From: Lolium rigidum | Taxonomy: Eukaryota > Streptophyta > Magnoliopsida > Poales > Poaceae | Length of the DNA stretch: 64,000 nucleotides | Direction: 5' to 3' | Assembly: GCF_022539505.1 (NCBI RefSeq) | Contig: NC_061512.1 | Span: forward strand, 250,000,510 to 250,064,509 | In this document: positions 54,850-64,000 of the stretch, piece by piece | How positions within the stretch are numbered: the stretch's first letter is position 1 | Layout of the letters: the number at the start of each line of letters is the position of its first letter | The notes under the pieces: model-generated | What the model was told of the DNA's origin: nothing | What the model saw: the letters and a program-made list of their open reading frames with translations, nothing else | The model's database searches: none | Program-made: the position numbers and the translations under genes

Positions 54850-55768
54850 GAGCATCTCCACTCATTTGCCCTCCCCACACCGAAATCCGGGGAGATCGGA
54901 TGTAAATTTGGCGTGGGGAGGAGCAGTTTCCCAGCCGCGATCTCAGGCGAAGACGTCGATCTAAATTTGAAAAACGAAAACTTGACGAAATACGGCTAAA
55001 AACGATTGAATTTAGACTAAATTTAATAATATTTACTATATAGAGGGCGAAGTTCATACATAGAGGCCGAATTCGACTATATTTCGAATTCGGCTAGGGG
55101 AATACAACTGTAAATATTAAAACACGGCGCTCTACATGCCGAAATGGCGGTAGAACACCGTGTAGTCCATGTCGCCGTCGCCGTCGCCGTCGTCGGAGCC
55201 GTCGTCGTCGAACCGCGGCGGCGCCGAAGCCCTCGGCCGCCGCCTTGGCCGGCGTCTCCCCACCGGCCGATGGTGCGAGGCGGGACGGCGATGGCTTGCA
55301 GGCTGTGTCGTCGTCGGAGGATTCGAGGTCGACGACGGGGACGGCGGCGCCGGATGGAGGAGTCGCAGGCCGGCGGAAGCGGGCGACGTCCTGGAGGAGC
55401 CTCGCCTGCCGCTCCGCCTCCTCCTTCTCCCACTGCTCGCCTGGTCGAGCGGCATGGCGTTCTGAGCGGGGACGAGGTCCTGGAGGGACCTCGTGATGAC
55501 GGCCTCGAGGATGGCCGCGTCCTCGGCGCTCTCGGCCTCCTCCACCTTCACCTTCGCCGGCTTGCGGTTCCGCTCGCCGGAGGTGTCCTCTTCGCGCTTC
55601 GGGCGGAGGCGTCCTTATGCCGTCGAGGGCTTGCGGATGACGATGCCGCCACCGCCGCGCGTGCGGTTTCTCGGCGGCGAAGCCGGCTCCTTTTTCACCG
55701 GCGCCAAGGATGGCGCCGACCTGGAGAGCGACCTCGACGCCGTGTCGGAAGACGACGAGCTGGCAGCC
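54850..55768 (-). pseudogene. TIR element with low-complexity ORF, truncated
   Basis: GAGCATCTCCACTC at 54850 is the shared Harbinger-like terminus. The minus strand from 55768 encodes SSSSSDTASRSLSRSAPSLAP, PVKKEPASPPRNRTRGGGGI and IVIRKPSTA, then a stop. A shifted frame (55132-55551) follows with VKVEEAESAEDAAILEAVI-type sequence and an ending MDYTVFYRHFGM. The right part, including the start codon, is replaced by the tandem array that begins at 55769. No named domain; the KEEPASPP-type linker is recurrent in grass element ORFs. Confidence 0.5.
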
Positions 55769-57880
55769 AATCTTGGTTCTCCATGTTTATATGTCCTAAA
55801 CAAACCTAAAAGAATGAAAAGGTACATTGGTGCACCCTCGCGCGGAGAAATCTAGGGGGTAGACCCGCCGGGGCACACGTTCCGCTGTTTTGGGGGGAGG
55901 AGGGGGAGAACGACCACCGGAGCATCGGAACCCCACCAAATCTTGCATGTGGACCTATGACATGTGTGAAAGTGTGGTTCAAGGTGTAATGGTGAAAAAG
56001 TAGCTCCCCTAAACCCTAAACCCTAGCCCTAACCCTACACCTAACCCTAACCAGTAGATCAGGCACACCCTCGATCGTGTGATAATGGTTCTAGCTGCGG
56101 GGTATATGTGCTAAAGGGTCCCAATCTTGGTTCTCCATGTGTATATGTCCTAAAAAACCTAAAAGAATGAAAAGGTACATTGGTGCACCCTCGCGCGGAG
56201 AAATCTAGGGGGTAGACCCATCGGGGCACACGTTCCGCTGTTTTGGGGGGGAGAGGGGGAGAACGACCGCCGGAGCACCGGAACCCCACCAAACCTTGCA
56301 TGTGGACCTATGATATGTCTCAAAGTGTGGTGCAAGGTGTAATGGTGAAAAAGTAGCTCCCCTAAACCCTAAAACCTAGCCCTAACCCTACACCTAACCC
56401 TAACCAGTAGATCAGGCACACCCTCGATCGTGTGATAATGGCTCTAGCTGCGGGGTATATGTGCTAAAGGGTCCTAATCTTGGTTCTCCATGTGTATATG
56501 TCCTAAACAAACCTAAAAGAATGAAAAGGTACATTGGTGCACCCTGGCGCGGAGAAATCTAGGGGGTAGACCCGCCGGGGCACACATTCCGCTGTTTTGG
56601 GGGAGGAGAGGGAGAACGACCGCCGGAGCACCGGAACCCCACCAAATCTTGCATGTGGACCTATGACATGTGTGAAAGTGTGGTGCAAGGTGTAATGGTG
56701 AAAAAGTAGCTCCCCTAAACCCTAAACCCTAGCCCTAACCCTACACCTAACCCTAACCAGTAGATCAGGCACACCCTCGATCGTGTGATAATGGCTCTAG
56801 CTGCGGGGTATATGTGCTAAAGGGTCCCAATCTTGGTTCTCCATGTGTATATGTCCTAAACAAACCTAAAAGAATGAAAAGGTACATTGGTGCACCCTCG
56901 CGCGGAGAAATCTAGGGGGTAGACCCGTCGGGGCACACGTTCCGCTGTTTTGGGGGGGAAGAGGGGGAGAACGACCGCCGGAGCACCGAAACCCCACCAA
57001 ACCTTGCATGTGGACCTATGATATGTCTCAAAGTGTGGTGCAAGGTGTAATGGTGCAAAAGTAGCTCCCCTAAACCCTAAACCCTAGCCCTAACCCTACA
57101 CCTAACCCTAACCAGTAGATCAGGCACACCCTCGATCGTGTGATAATGGCTCTAGCTGAGGGGTATATGTGCTAAAGGGTCCCAATCTTGGTTCTCCATG
57201 TGTATATGTCCTAAACAAACCTAAAATAATGAAAAGGTATATTGGTGCACCCTCGCGCGGAGAAATCTAGTGGGTAGACCCGCCGGGGCACACGTTCCGC
57301 TGTTTTGGGGGGGGAGGGGGAGAACGACCGCCGGAACACCGGAACCCCACCAAATCTTGCATGTGGACATATGATATGTGTCAAAGTGTGGTTCAAGGTG
57401 TGATTCACCAAATGGTGCATGGCATGGATCCCCGGTCTGACATTCCTCACCTTCGGGCGATAACACTTAACAGATTCCTGGACGTGTACGGTGAAGTGTC
57501 CCGCCGCGGGTATATCGGGGGCTAGATTGTGACAAAGGGTGCCACACATATGGTTTTCCATATGTCCATGGACTAAACAAACGTAAACCTATGAAAAGGT
57601 ATATTGGTGGAACCTCGCGCGGAGAAATCTAGGGGGGTACACCATCCGGGGCCCACAGACAGCCGTTTTAGGGGGGAATGACCCCCGGAGCACCGGAATG
57701 CCACCAAAACTTGCAAGTGGACCTAAAACCTAACCCTAACAAACCTAAAAGAATGAAAAAGTACATGTGCACCCTCGCGCGGAGAAATCTACGGGGGTAG
57801 ACCCGGCGTCCCGCTGTTTTTGGGGGAAGGAGGGGGACGGCCGCCGGAGCACCGGAACCCTGATATATGTGGGGGGATGA
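55769..57880. repeat. ~353-bp tandem array with telomere-like motifs
   Basis: AATCTTGGTTCTCCATGT recurs at 55769, 56123, 56476, 56829 and 57184 (spacing 353-355). A diverged sixth unit lies near 57545 and fragments run to ~57880. Each full unit contains CGCGGAGAAATCTAG, a G-run (GTTTTGGGGGG), GGAGCACCGGAACCCCACC and CTAAACCCTAAACCCTAGCC-type telomere-like repeats (about 56006, 56359, 56712, 57067). Reading frames inside are repeat shadows. It may be the internal minisatellite of the CACTA element that ends at 58371. Confidence 0.93.
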
Positions 57881-57989
57881 ACATGGAGACTAATTTTGTA
57901 TTGCACATTGTCTAAAAAATAGTCATCAGAAAGAAAAACTAATTAACAAAATAAATATAAGTATTAGATGAAATAAAATAGTTAGAAAA

Positions 57990-58371
57990 ACAAATAAAAT
58001 GTATATTGGCGCACGGCAAAGAAGGCAGCGCACGGCAAAGGACCCTTTGCTGTGCAACTAGTCTATCTGCACGGCAATGCCCAGGGCCTTTGCCGTGCAT
58101 TATTTCTTTGTCGTGCGGCTTGTAGGGACTTTGCCGTCAGCCTATCATTGCCGTGCGCTTTGTTTGGACTTTGCCGTGAGATGTTTCTTTGCCGTGCGCC
58201 TAGTCTATGTTTGCTGTGCTTGGGTTCATTACCGTGCGCTGCTCCCAGAATTTGCCGTGCGTATTGTCATTGCCGTGCGTTCTGCTTGCTGCGCACGGCA
58301 AAGAAATCTTTGCCGTGCAGCGGCGCACGGCAATGATAGGCTGCACGGCAGCGCCTGATTTTCCCGTAGTG
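57990..58371 (-). mobile_element. CACTA (En/Spm) terminus with subterminal repeats
   Basis: The right end, read on the minus strand, is CACTACGGGAAAATCAGGCG, the CACTA terminal motif. Inward from it, TTTGCCGTGCG and its inverse CGCACGGCAAAG occur at least 15 times, the subterminal transposase-binding arrays of this superfamily. The opposite terminus is not recognised within the window; the left part may merge with the tandem array at 55769-57880. Confidence 0.88.
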
Positions 58372-58782
58372 ATTCGTGCTCAGGTGACAATTTTCTATTC
58401 TTAATGCAGATATGAAGATTGATTTTTATCGAGAGTGCATATAGCACAATAACTCTTAACTTTCTGTAGTAATAATATGTGTGTAACCTTTTACTTTTCT
58501 TTCAAGCAAGAGGTTAAGTCCTGGCTTCTAACGAGTTGAGGGATATACCGAATTACCATTGTCAGTATGTTTATATACTTAATTATGTAAGTGGTCTCAG
58601 ATTACTTATATATTGTACAACTGCATTTAGCAATAAACTTATTCACCAAATTTACTTTTGTGCTATCTTTATAACTACATGAATATACAGAATAGCTTCA
58701 GCACAAATAACTATTTTATCTATGTAATTTTATGTGTTTAAGATTAAAAGTTTCCGTAGCAAGGTGCGGGGCATCATCTAGT
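58372..58782 (+). mobile_element. Possible Helitron 3' end
   Basis: AT-rich sequence ending CCGTAGCAAGGTGCGGGGCA then TCATCTAGT and T. A CTAGT end (CTRRT rule) after a GC-rich short hairpin and before a T is the Helitron 3' pattern common in grasses. The 5' TC end was not found, and the hairpin is weak. Confidence 0.4.
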
Positions 58783-58789
58783 TTTATAG

Positions 58790-59658
58790 AGACATCCAAC
58801 TCAAATCATAATTCAGTAAACAAGTATTTTGTGAAATATAGCGTAAGAGACCCACACGGTGCACACACTCCACCTTTACACACGTGGGACAAGGAGTCTC
58901 CGGAGATCACATAAGTAAAATCCACTTGAATAGCATAACGACATCTAGATTACAAAGCTCATCGTATGGATCTCAATCATGTAAGGCAGCTCATGAGATC
59001 ATTGTATTGAAGTACATGGGAGAGAGAGAGATAAATCACATAGCTATCGGTAGAGCTCTCAGCCCCGGGGGAGAACTACTTACTCCTCATCATAGGAGTC
59101 AGCAACGGCGATGGAGATGGTGGTGGAGTCGATGGAGATGGCTCCGGGGGCAATTCCCCGTCCCAGCAGCGTGCCGGAACAGAGACTTATGTCCCCCGGA
59201 TCTTGTCTGCGACGGCGGCGGAGCTACAGAACTTTTCGCGGATGGGGGCTCGTATATTTAGGGGTTTTGCGTCAGGAGCTTTATATAGGCGGAGGATTTA
59301 AGTCGGTGGGGTGCCTGGTGGCCCCACACCTACCCTAGGCGCGGGCCAGGTCCAGGTCGTGCCTAGGGGTGGTTTGGGCGCCCTGCTGCGCCTCTTCGAC
59401 ACCCCTTCGGACTTCGTATTCGTTTCGGTAAAATATTGACTTCGGCTTTTGTTTCGTCCAATTCCGAGAATATTTCCTGTACAACTTTTCTGAAATACAA
59501 AAACAACAGAAAATAGGGAGCTGGCACTATGGCATCTTGTTAATAGGTTAGTGCCGAAAATCATGTAAAAGTGCAATGAAGTGTAAACAAAACATATACC
59601 AATTGGTGTAAAACAAGCATGGAGCATCAAAAATTATAGATACGTTTGCGACGTATCA
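58790..59658 (-). mobile_element. Gypsy LTR with adjoining internal part (TGATACG family)
   Basis: The minus-strand start at 59658 is TGATACGTCGCAAACGTATC, then blocks shared with 1644-1949 (ATAGATACG, AACAAGCATGGA, ATTCCGAGAATATTTCC, AACAACAGAAAA). A TATATA box lies near 59282. Left of about 59030 the sequence is leader or internal. Confidence 0.65.
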
Positions 59659-59735
59659 GCGCCCCTATTAGTACGTACGCCATCCACCGTCACGGTGCTA
59701 TCCTCTCATCTCCACCACCGTAGCCACGATGTCCT

Positions 59736-60017
59736 TGTGACATCCTGGCCTAGGGCTTAATAGGATTGATAGAATACTCATACCAACAAGTTGCAACTTC
59801 TTTTCCGGAAGCTCATCAGCAAAGAACTCCGAGGTTAAGCGTGCTTGGCCCGGAGTAATTTGATGATGGGTGACCGACCGGGAAGTAGTTCCCGGGTGCG
59901 CACGAGTGAGGACAAAATGCGCAGGAAAGACAGGTGTTGGTCTGTGGGGCTAGTCTAGAGATCCTAGTGAGCTGCCAGGGGTAACAGGCCCGGCCGGGGG
60001 GTGGTCGGGGTGTTACA
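59736..60017 (+). mobile_element. Cassandra solo LTR
   Basis: TGTGACATCC to GGTGTTACA, 282 bp, flanked by GTCCT on both sides (59731-59735, 60018-60022). The LTR carries a 5S rRNA-derived region, the defining feature of Cassandra TRIM elements. Only one LTR is present, so this is a solo LTR formed by recombination. It sits in the untranslated leader region of the ORF-bearing element at 60104. Confidence 0.93.
59800..59905 (+). other. 5S rRNA-derived promoter region in Cassandra
   Basis: AACTCCGAGGTTAAGCGTGC followed by TTGG, and GATGGGTGACCGACCGGGAAGT, match the box A and box C parts of plant 5S rRNA with several substitutions (GCCCGGAGTAATTTGATG lies between). This is an element-borne internal pol III promoter, not a functional 5S gene: the 5' third of 5S is diverged. 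Confidence 0.9.
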
Positions 60018-60103
60018 GTCCTCTCTCATCTCCACCACCGCCGTCGCGCTAGTCTATCCTCTTCACCTCAAAAATTTTACGCCGTCTTAAAACGTTGTAC
60101 TCC

Positions 60104-60634
60104 ATGCTTGGCCTCAACGGCCACGCGCTGCCTATGGCGCCTCAACCACCACCGCAGCCGGAGCCGCAGCCCAACACGGACTACAGCTCCGACGACGCAG
60201 ACGACCCACTGTTCACGGTGTGGCATGAGGCCTACGTCGCAGATGCAGCAGCTGAGGCGGCGGAGGAGGCGACACAGTGGGGCGAGCAGCCGCAGGCCCC
60301 CGCCGACCCAGAGCAGGCGGCGATCCTAGCATCGTTGAACGTGCAGCGCTTCCGGAGGTTGAAGGAGGAGGAGCGGAAGTTCGTCAAAGACGCGAACCTC
60401 GAGCACGCCCTCGAGATCTCACACCAGCGAGCAGCCACGGAGGAGGCGGGACGCCTCCTCATGGAGGCAGAGCGACAGAAGCTCATCAAGATGAACGCTC
60501 ATCGCCACGCCGAGGCTTTCACCCGCGAGCAAGCGAGGCACGCCGAGAATGAGGCTTCTCGGCAAAGGCTGGCAGAGCGGAGACAGCGCCGCCGGCAAGC
60601 TCCTGCGAAGCCGGCCACCATGCTCCACCGCTAG
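60104..60634 (+). CDS. Coiled-coil ORF of a Harbinger-like element, 176 aa
   Basis: No named domain. The N-terminus is Pro/Gln-rich (QPPPQPEPQPNTDYSSDD, ~15-32). An acidic-to-Ala helix follows (AYVADAAAEAAEEATQWGEQ), then a long charged coiled coil from ~75 (FRRLKEEERKFVKDANLEHA, HQRAATEEAGRLLMEAERQK). The C-terminus is strongly basic (RLAERRQRRRQAPAKP). The first ATG in frame is 60104. Its broken homologue at 51850-52806 keeps the same order of segments, which implies the protein was once maintained. It may be a captured host exon or a DNA-binding accessory protein of the element; I cannot decide. Confidence 0.5.
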   Translation: MLGLNGHALPMAPQPPPQPEPQPNTDYSSDDADDPLFTVWHEAYVADAAAEAAEEATQWGEQPQAPADPEQAAILASLNVQRFRRLKEEERKFVKDANLEHALEISHQRAATEEAGRLLMEAERQKLIKMNAHRHAEAFTREQARHAENEASRQRLAERRQRRRQAPAKPATMLHR

Positions 60635-60974
60635 ATGCGCGAAGCAAGGGCCGAGAGGTGGGCACGGACGCAGGCGGCAAAGGGGAAGAACGATGACGAG
60701 GCATGCACGTCGTGCGCTCCAACCAACGGCCAGTAGATTAGGGTTAAGTTTAAGTTTTATTTAGGTTTAAATCTGATTAACTTTTGTATAAATTTCATAT
60801 GAATTTCGGTTTTTAATGTCATTCCAAGTTTAGATTTCTATCGGGGCTAGCGTATGGGGGGCGCCGGTGTGGGAGCAGCATCCCCAAATAGCGGATGCTC
60901 TACCGGCGCCCCCATATGGCAGTGTCAGCACCCCTGCCGGCGCCTCTTTGGGGGCACCTATGGAGATGCTCTTA

Positions 60975-61258
60975 GACTAGTCATATTGGGGAATAACATA
61001 GAGTAGTGTCGTGCATATGACACTACTCTATGTTACTACCTTTGTAGTGCATAGTAACTTAGTTGTAGTATCATGCATTAGTGTATTAATTACCTTGTAG
61101 ACTCATTTTACCTTGAAAAGTGTGATGTTATGGTAACATAGCTAGTTACCACAACCATCTCTTTCTTCATTTAATATCATGCCATGTCACCAATTTTCCT
61201 AGTTGGAAATGTATGTAGCTCTATGTTACTATCTTAGTTACTACCACTATGAGTAGTC
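60975..61258. mobile_element. Tourist-type MITE, 284 bp
   Basis: GACTAGTCATATTGGGG at the left pairs with ACTACCACTATGAGTAGTC at the right; TTA flanks both (60972-60974, 61259-61261). CATAGAGTAGTGTC and GACACTACTCTATG make an internal hairpin. Confidence 0.8.
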
Positions 61259-61685
61259 TTATAGCAAGGTATAGCCAATATGCTTATGTGGCACCATAGT
61301 TAATAAGAAGATATAGTGTTGACCTATATTAGCCAAGAAACAACACTTACACGGAGTCATAGGTAAAATAAATGGCTACCAAAATCACATTCATACATAT
61401 CACAAAAATCATTAAATGTAGATACAACCTTAAGAGCCTATGCATTGTAGTAGTTGTATCTTAAGATACACCACTTCCTATGATAACATGCTAAGAGCCA
61501 ACCCATTGTGAAAGTCATTATGCGACTATTCAGCGACCATTTTCTCTCCCACCGACAGTGGAAAACTAGCAACCCTTGGGTGTTGTTTTTCTAGGACATC
61601 TCTATGTAGATTGGGCAAGATGTTCTCCAGTTTGTCGCGATGGACATCGAAGACGAGATGATGATGCAAATGCTGATGAAAGAGC
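61259..61685. other. Spacer, no gene recognised
   Basis: AT-rich sequence with possible old MITE pieces (GTAGTAGTTGTATCTTAAGA near 61447). No coding region. Confidence 0.4.
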
Positions 61686-61788
61686 TGTTCGAGATATGCC
61701 CGAGAGGCAATAATAAAGTAGTTATTGTTATTTCTTATTGTTCATGATAAATGTTTACATCACATGCTATAATTGTATTAAGTGGAAA
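61686..61788 (+). mobile_element. BARE-1/Angela-like LTR 5' stub
   Basis: TGTTCGAGATATGCCCGAGA, GGCAATAATAAA and ATGCTATAATTGTATTAA match the start of the LTR at 33225. It is cut after 61788 by the next LTR. Confidence 0.75.
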
Positions 61789-62346
61789 TGTCGTTGCTTA
61801 GTTGACGGTACCTTGGAGGAGGGATCCTCACGAGGGGGAGAAGAAGTAGGGGCCATAGGGCGGAGTGTCCTCGGGATGGTAGTACGCGAGTTACCCAGCT
61901 TCGGAACACCTGCACGGAGACAGGGCCTACTGCTGCTTGTCTGGAATTATCTTGGCGCTTGCGCATTGTTACAATGGTTGTGGTTGTGCCTCTAGAGCTC
62001 CCGGGATCCGGCTTATATAGGCGCACGGATCTAGGGTTTACATGGAGAGTCCTAGCCGAATTACAGATTGCCTAACTACGGTACAATGGCTTGTCGTGTA
62101 CGTCAAGGATCCGCCTCCCATCTACGTCGTACTGGATCCGGGTTCCTCATGGGCCTCCCCGGATCCGGCTTCCTCCGAAGGTCGGTTAGGATCCGGCTTA
62201 CTGATCCTGGGCTGGACTTCATCCTTCATGATCAACAGCAACTGGGCCGCCCGATGGGCCACATGCCACATCACCGTCTATGGGCCACCCGGGCTTGCCG
62301 GATCTAGGCACTGTCGATGGTACACCCATGAAGTATACCCACAACA
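61789..62346 (-). mobile_element. 3' LTR of a minus-strand Gypsy element
   Basis: Minus-strand start TGTTGTGGGTATACTTCATGG at 62346, preceded by the purine tract complement of GTAGCCCCCAGAGTTC; the end lies near 61789. A CCGGCTTATATAGG box is at 62010. CCGGATCC/GGATCCGG phrases recur at least six times. The element continues to the right beyond the window. Confidence 0.7.
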
Positions 62347-62360
62347 GTAGCCCCCAGAGT
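62347..62360 (-). other. Polypurine tract
   Basis: Minus-strand AACTCTGGGGGCTAC directly before the LTR start, the priming site for plus-strand synthesis. Confidence 0.7.
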
Positions 62361-62767
62361 TCTCCGAGATTCACCTATTGTTTCCGCCTTGCTAAAACCT
62401 TATAGCTTCCGTCAATCTTGGTAACATGGGAAACTTGAAGAACTCCAACTTCATATTTTCTTCCTTTCCAACTCGTAGTCGGAAAATACCTTCATCCCGC
62501 GGGACTTCATCCATCGACGTCATTTTACAACGCATCTCCGGATTACTTCCCAGCAGAGACATCGGTCAACAATTTCAAATTCTTACCCGGAACCTCGAAA
62601 AGTTCTAACGGTTCCGCCAATCTTGGCGCCATTTTCGGGCGATCTGAGCGGTAACTTATCCTTAGCCATTTTTACCGTTAGGGTTTATGACACGTGTCGA
62701 TCATCCAACGGCGCGACGCTTGCGTTCCGACCACAGGATGCGGAGCACGAATCTCCTCCCCTCAGCC

Positions 62768-62775
62768 TATAAATA
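62768..62775 (+). promoter_or_regulatory. TATA box of the antisense gene
   Basis: TATAAATA in CAGCCTATAAATATTCG, on the strand opposite to the retroelement. It lies about 335 bp before the ATG at 63106, with the intron between. Confidence 0.65.
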
Positions 62776-62997
62776 TTCGTTGTTCACCCCGTTAACCCCA
62801 TTCGCCCCCCCTTTTCACCTCTCTGCAAAGCGCCGCCTCCGAGCTCTTCCTCCGTCACACCGGAGTCACCGGAATTCGCCGGAGTTTCGCTGGAGCGGTA
62901 TCGCCACCGCAGACTATTCTTCGTGTTCTTAAGTCCGGCGAGCCACCGCAGCAAAACCTCGCCGCCGGCAACCTCAAACACCGCGGAAGCCATTCCG

Positions 62998-63105
62998 GTA
63001 AGCACTCAAGCTTTTCCTTCTCGCTGTAGTTGGTAGGGATGAACTGGGTATTTGTCACATTGGATCCGGCTAAGTATCAGTCTCCTTCGCTCATTGATTT
63101 TGTAG
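62998..63105 (+). other. Probable 5'-UTR intron of the antisense gene
   Basis: GTAAGCACTC at the donor and TTTTGTAG at the acceptor, 108 bp. The ATG follows the acceptor immediately. Confidence 0.6.
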
Positions 63106-64000
63106 ATGTCTTCGTCGACTCCGCCTCCCTCCACCGAGCCGATCGCGGCAACACCAATTTCCTCCGCCCCTCCACCATTCATCCCAGTGCAGCTGGAGCC
63201 CTCAAAGGATTCCGGCAAAAGCATTGAAGGGACGTCTGCCAACCCGGAAGACACCGCGGGGGCAACGCAAATGGAGAAGGCTGCTACCAAGAAATCAAAG
63301 GCTCGGAAACGAGATGACAAAGCCAAAGGAAAGTGGTGGCCCTGCTTCACCACGGAGATCGAGCTCCGCAACCTCGGAGCGGAGGGTTTCATAAAACCTG
63401 GATCCCGGCGGAGGGTCTCCGGCGAACTGAATCCCGCTCCCGAAGCCGGAGAATGGGTGGTGACCAAGGCACTTATCGAGCGCGGATTCTCATTTCCGCC
63501 CAGCGATTTCTTCTCCGAAATCCTGAAGACGTACGAGCTCCAGCCTCATCATATTGCTCCGAACAACATCTTGGCCATCAGCAACCACGTAGCGTTGTGT
63601 GAAGGCCACCTCTGGATAACCCCGGATCTTCCCCTCTTCCAGTATTACTTCTCCGTGAAAAAGGAGAAAGTTTCTCAGACTTCTACGCTGGCCACCTGCG
63701 GCGGCGTCACCTTCAAGCTCCGCCCTGGGCGCACGTACCCGCATACAGATCGACATGAATCTGTGCGGTACTGGTCCGGTAACTTCTTCTACCTGAAGGA
63801 CGTGTCGGATCCAGCATCTTCAAAGGTGCTGCCTGACTTCAAGGACAGCCCCCCCCCCACCGAGACTCCGGCCTGGACTCAATGTCCTCATCTCTCCGAG
63901 TCACCTCAACTGACTCGGGCGGTTAGGCGGATCCACAAGCTTATGGACGAGGGCTTGTCGGGGAAGGACCTAACCATGTCCTGGTTTACTAAGCGGATCC
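63106..64000 (+). CDS. Antisense Gypsy-associated protein (Transposase_28-like), 3' end beyond window
   Basis: At least 298 codons are open from the ATG at 63106 to the window edge. The N-terminus is Ser/Pro-rich, then a basic stretch (KKSKARKRDDKAKGKWW, ~61-77). A conserved globular part follows (FSFPPSDFFSEILKTYELQP, NILAISNHVALCEGHL, PDLPLFQYYFSVKKEK, GGVTFKLRPGRTYP, RYWSGNFFYLKD and LMDEGLSGKDLTMSWFTKRI). This order matches the 'putative gypsy type transposon' domain common in grass genomes. Despite the name, no transposase activity is shown. It lies antisense inside the minus-strand Gypsy element whose 3' LTR is at 61789-62346. It has its own TATA box and 5' intron, so it could be transcribed independently. 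Function unknown. Confidence 0.8.
   Translation, partial: MSSSTPPPSTEPIAATPISSAPPPFIPVQLEPSKDSGKSIEGTSANPEDTAGATQMEKAATKKSKARKRDDKAKGKWWPCFTTEIELRNLGAEGFIKPGSRRRVSGELNPAPEAGEWVVTKALIERGFSFPPSDFFSEILKTYELQPHHIAPNNILAISNHVALCEGHLWITPDLPLFQYYFSVKKEKVSQTSTLATCGGVTFKLRPGRTYPHTDRHESVRYWSGNFFYLKDVSDPASSKVLPDFKDSPPPTETPAWTQCPHLSESPQLTRAVRRIHKLMDEGLSGKDLTMSWFTKRI

Larger units (their letters stand above)
59659..60971 (+). mobile_element. ORF-bearing TIR element interrupted by Cassandra
   Basis: The right end CCTATGGAGATGCTC is followed by TTA. Subterminal GGCGCCGG(T/C) phrases occur four times at 60867-60950. The left end is cut by the Gypsy LTR at 59658. It contains the ORF at 60104. Confidence 0.6.

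Noticed and set aside
56006..56054. True telomere or chromosome end
   Set aside because: The CCCTAAA runs are short, degenerate and repeated at each 353-bp unit within continuous sequence.
55769..57880. CRISPR-like or protein-coding interpretation of the repeat
   Set aside because: Units are 353 bp with no short direct repeat plus variable spacer pattern; the genome is a plant; frames inside are repeated shadows.
59800..59905. A functional 5S rRNA gene
   Set aside because: Only the internal-promoter part is conserved, and it lies inside an LTR with target duplication, as in Cassandra elements.

Overview
The window is nuclear DNA from a cool-season grass (Pooideae, either Triticeae or Poeae). 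The reasons are a cluster of CBF/DREB1 cold-response transcription factor genes with the monocot signatures, split plant-type gene remnants, and a dense layer of nested grass transposable elements: BARE-1/Angela/WIS-like LTRs, Gypsy LTRs starting with the short palindrome TGATACG, Stowaway and Tourist MITEs, a CACTA end, and a Cassandra LTR carrying 5S rRNA sequence. I cannot name the species. Two runs of exactly 100 N (1544-1643 and 34770-34869) are scaffold gaps.

Layout. 1-2.7 kb: Gypsy and Angela-like LTR pieces on the minus strand, a gap, then a short tandem repeat. 4.76-10.18 kb: an intact Reina-like chromovirus with target duplication GAAAC and an uninterrupted 1583-codon gag-pol. 11.36-16.08 kb: a Mutator-like element with ~145-bp inverted termini and a 9-bp target duplication, carrying a GRF-zinc-finger gene, a zf-XS-like fragment and several tandem arrays. 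16.2-17.45 kb: a decayed HSP100/ClpB pseudogene. 17.5-24.8 kb: mostly unassigned, with one solo LTR. 24.8-25.96 kb: a LINE fragment. 26.8-30.1 kb: Harbinger-type elements, including one complete non-autonomous copy with an acidic ORF.

The core of the region is the CBF set. CBF-A (30776-31429, +) and CBF-B (34953-35612, +) are near-identical. CBF-C (39652-40323, -) is more divergent and intact. CBF-D (53739-54335, -) is broken by an in-frame TAG in its AP2 domain, and its 5' end is triplicated in 92-bp units. A fifth copy is suggested by a lone 3'-UTR relic at 53.28-53.48 kb. Upstream blocks are shared between copies, so promoters were duplicated with the genes. This looks like part of a CBF cluster of the kind found at grass frost-tolerance (Fr-2-like) loci.

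40.88-51.58 kb is a nest. A non-autonomous LTR element with 176-bp LTRs and target duplication TTTTC is interrupted by an ~8.5-kb Tat-clade Gypsy element, which carries an antisense acidic ORF before its 3' LTR. 51.8-64 kb holds ORF-bearing TIR elements, a ~353-bp tandem array with telomere-like motifs, a CACTA terminus, a Cassandra solo LTR with target duplication GTCCT, and finally the 3' end of another minus-strand Gypsy element. That last element carries, antisense, a gene with its own TATA box and 5'-UTR intron that runs off the window.
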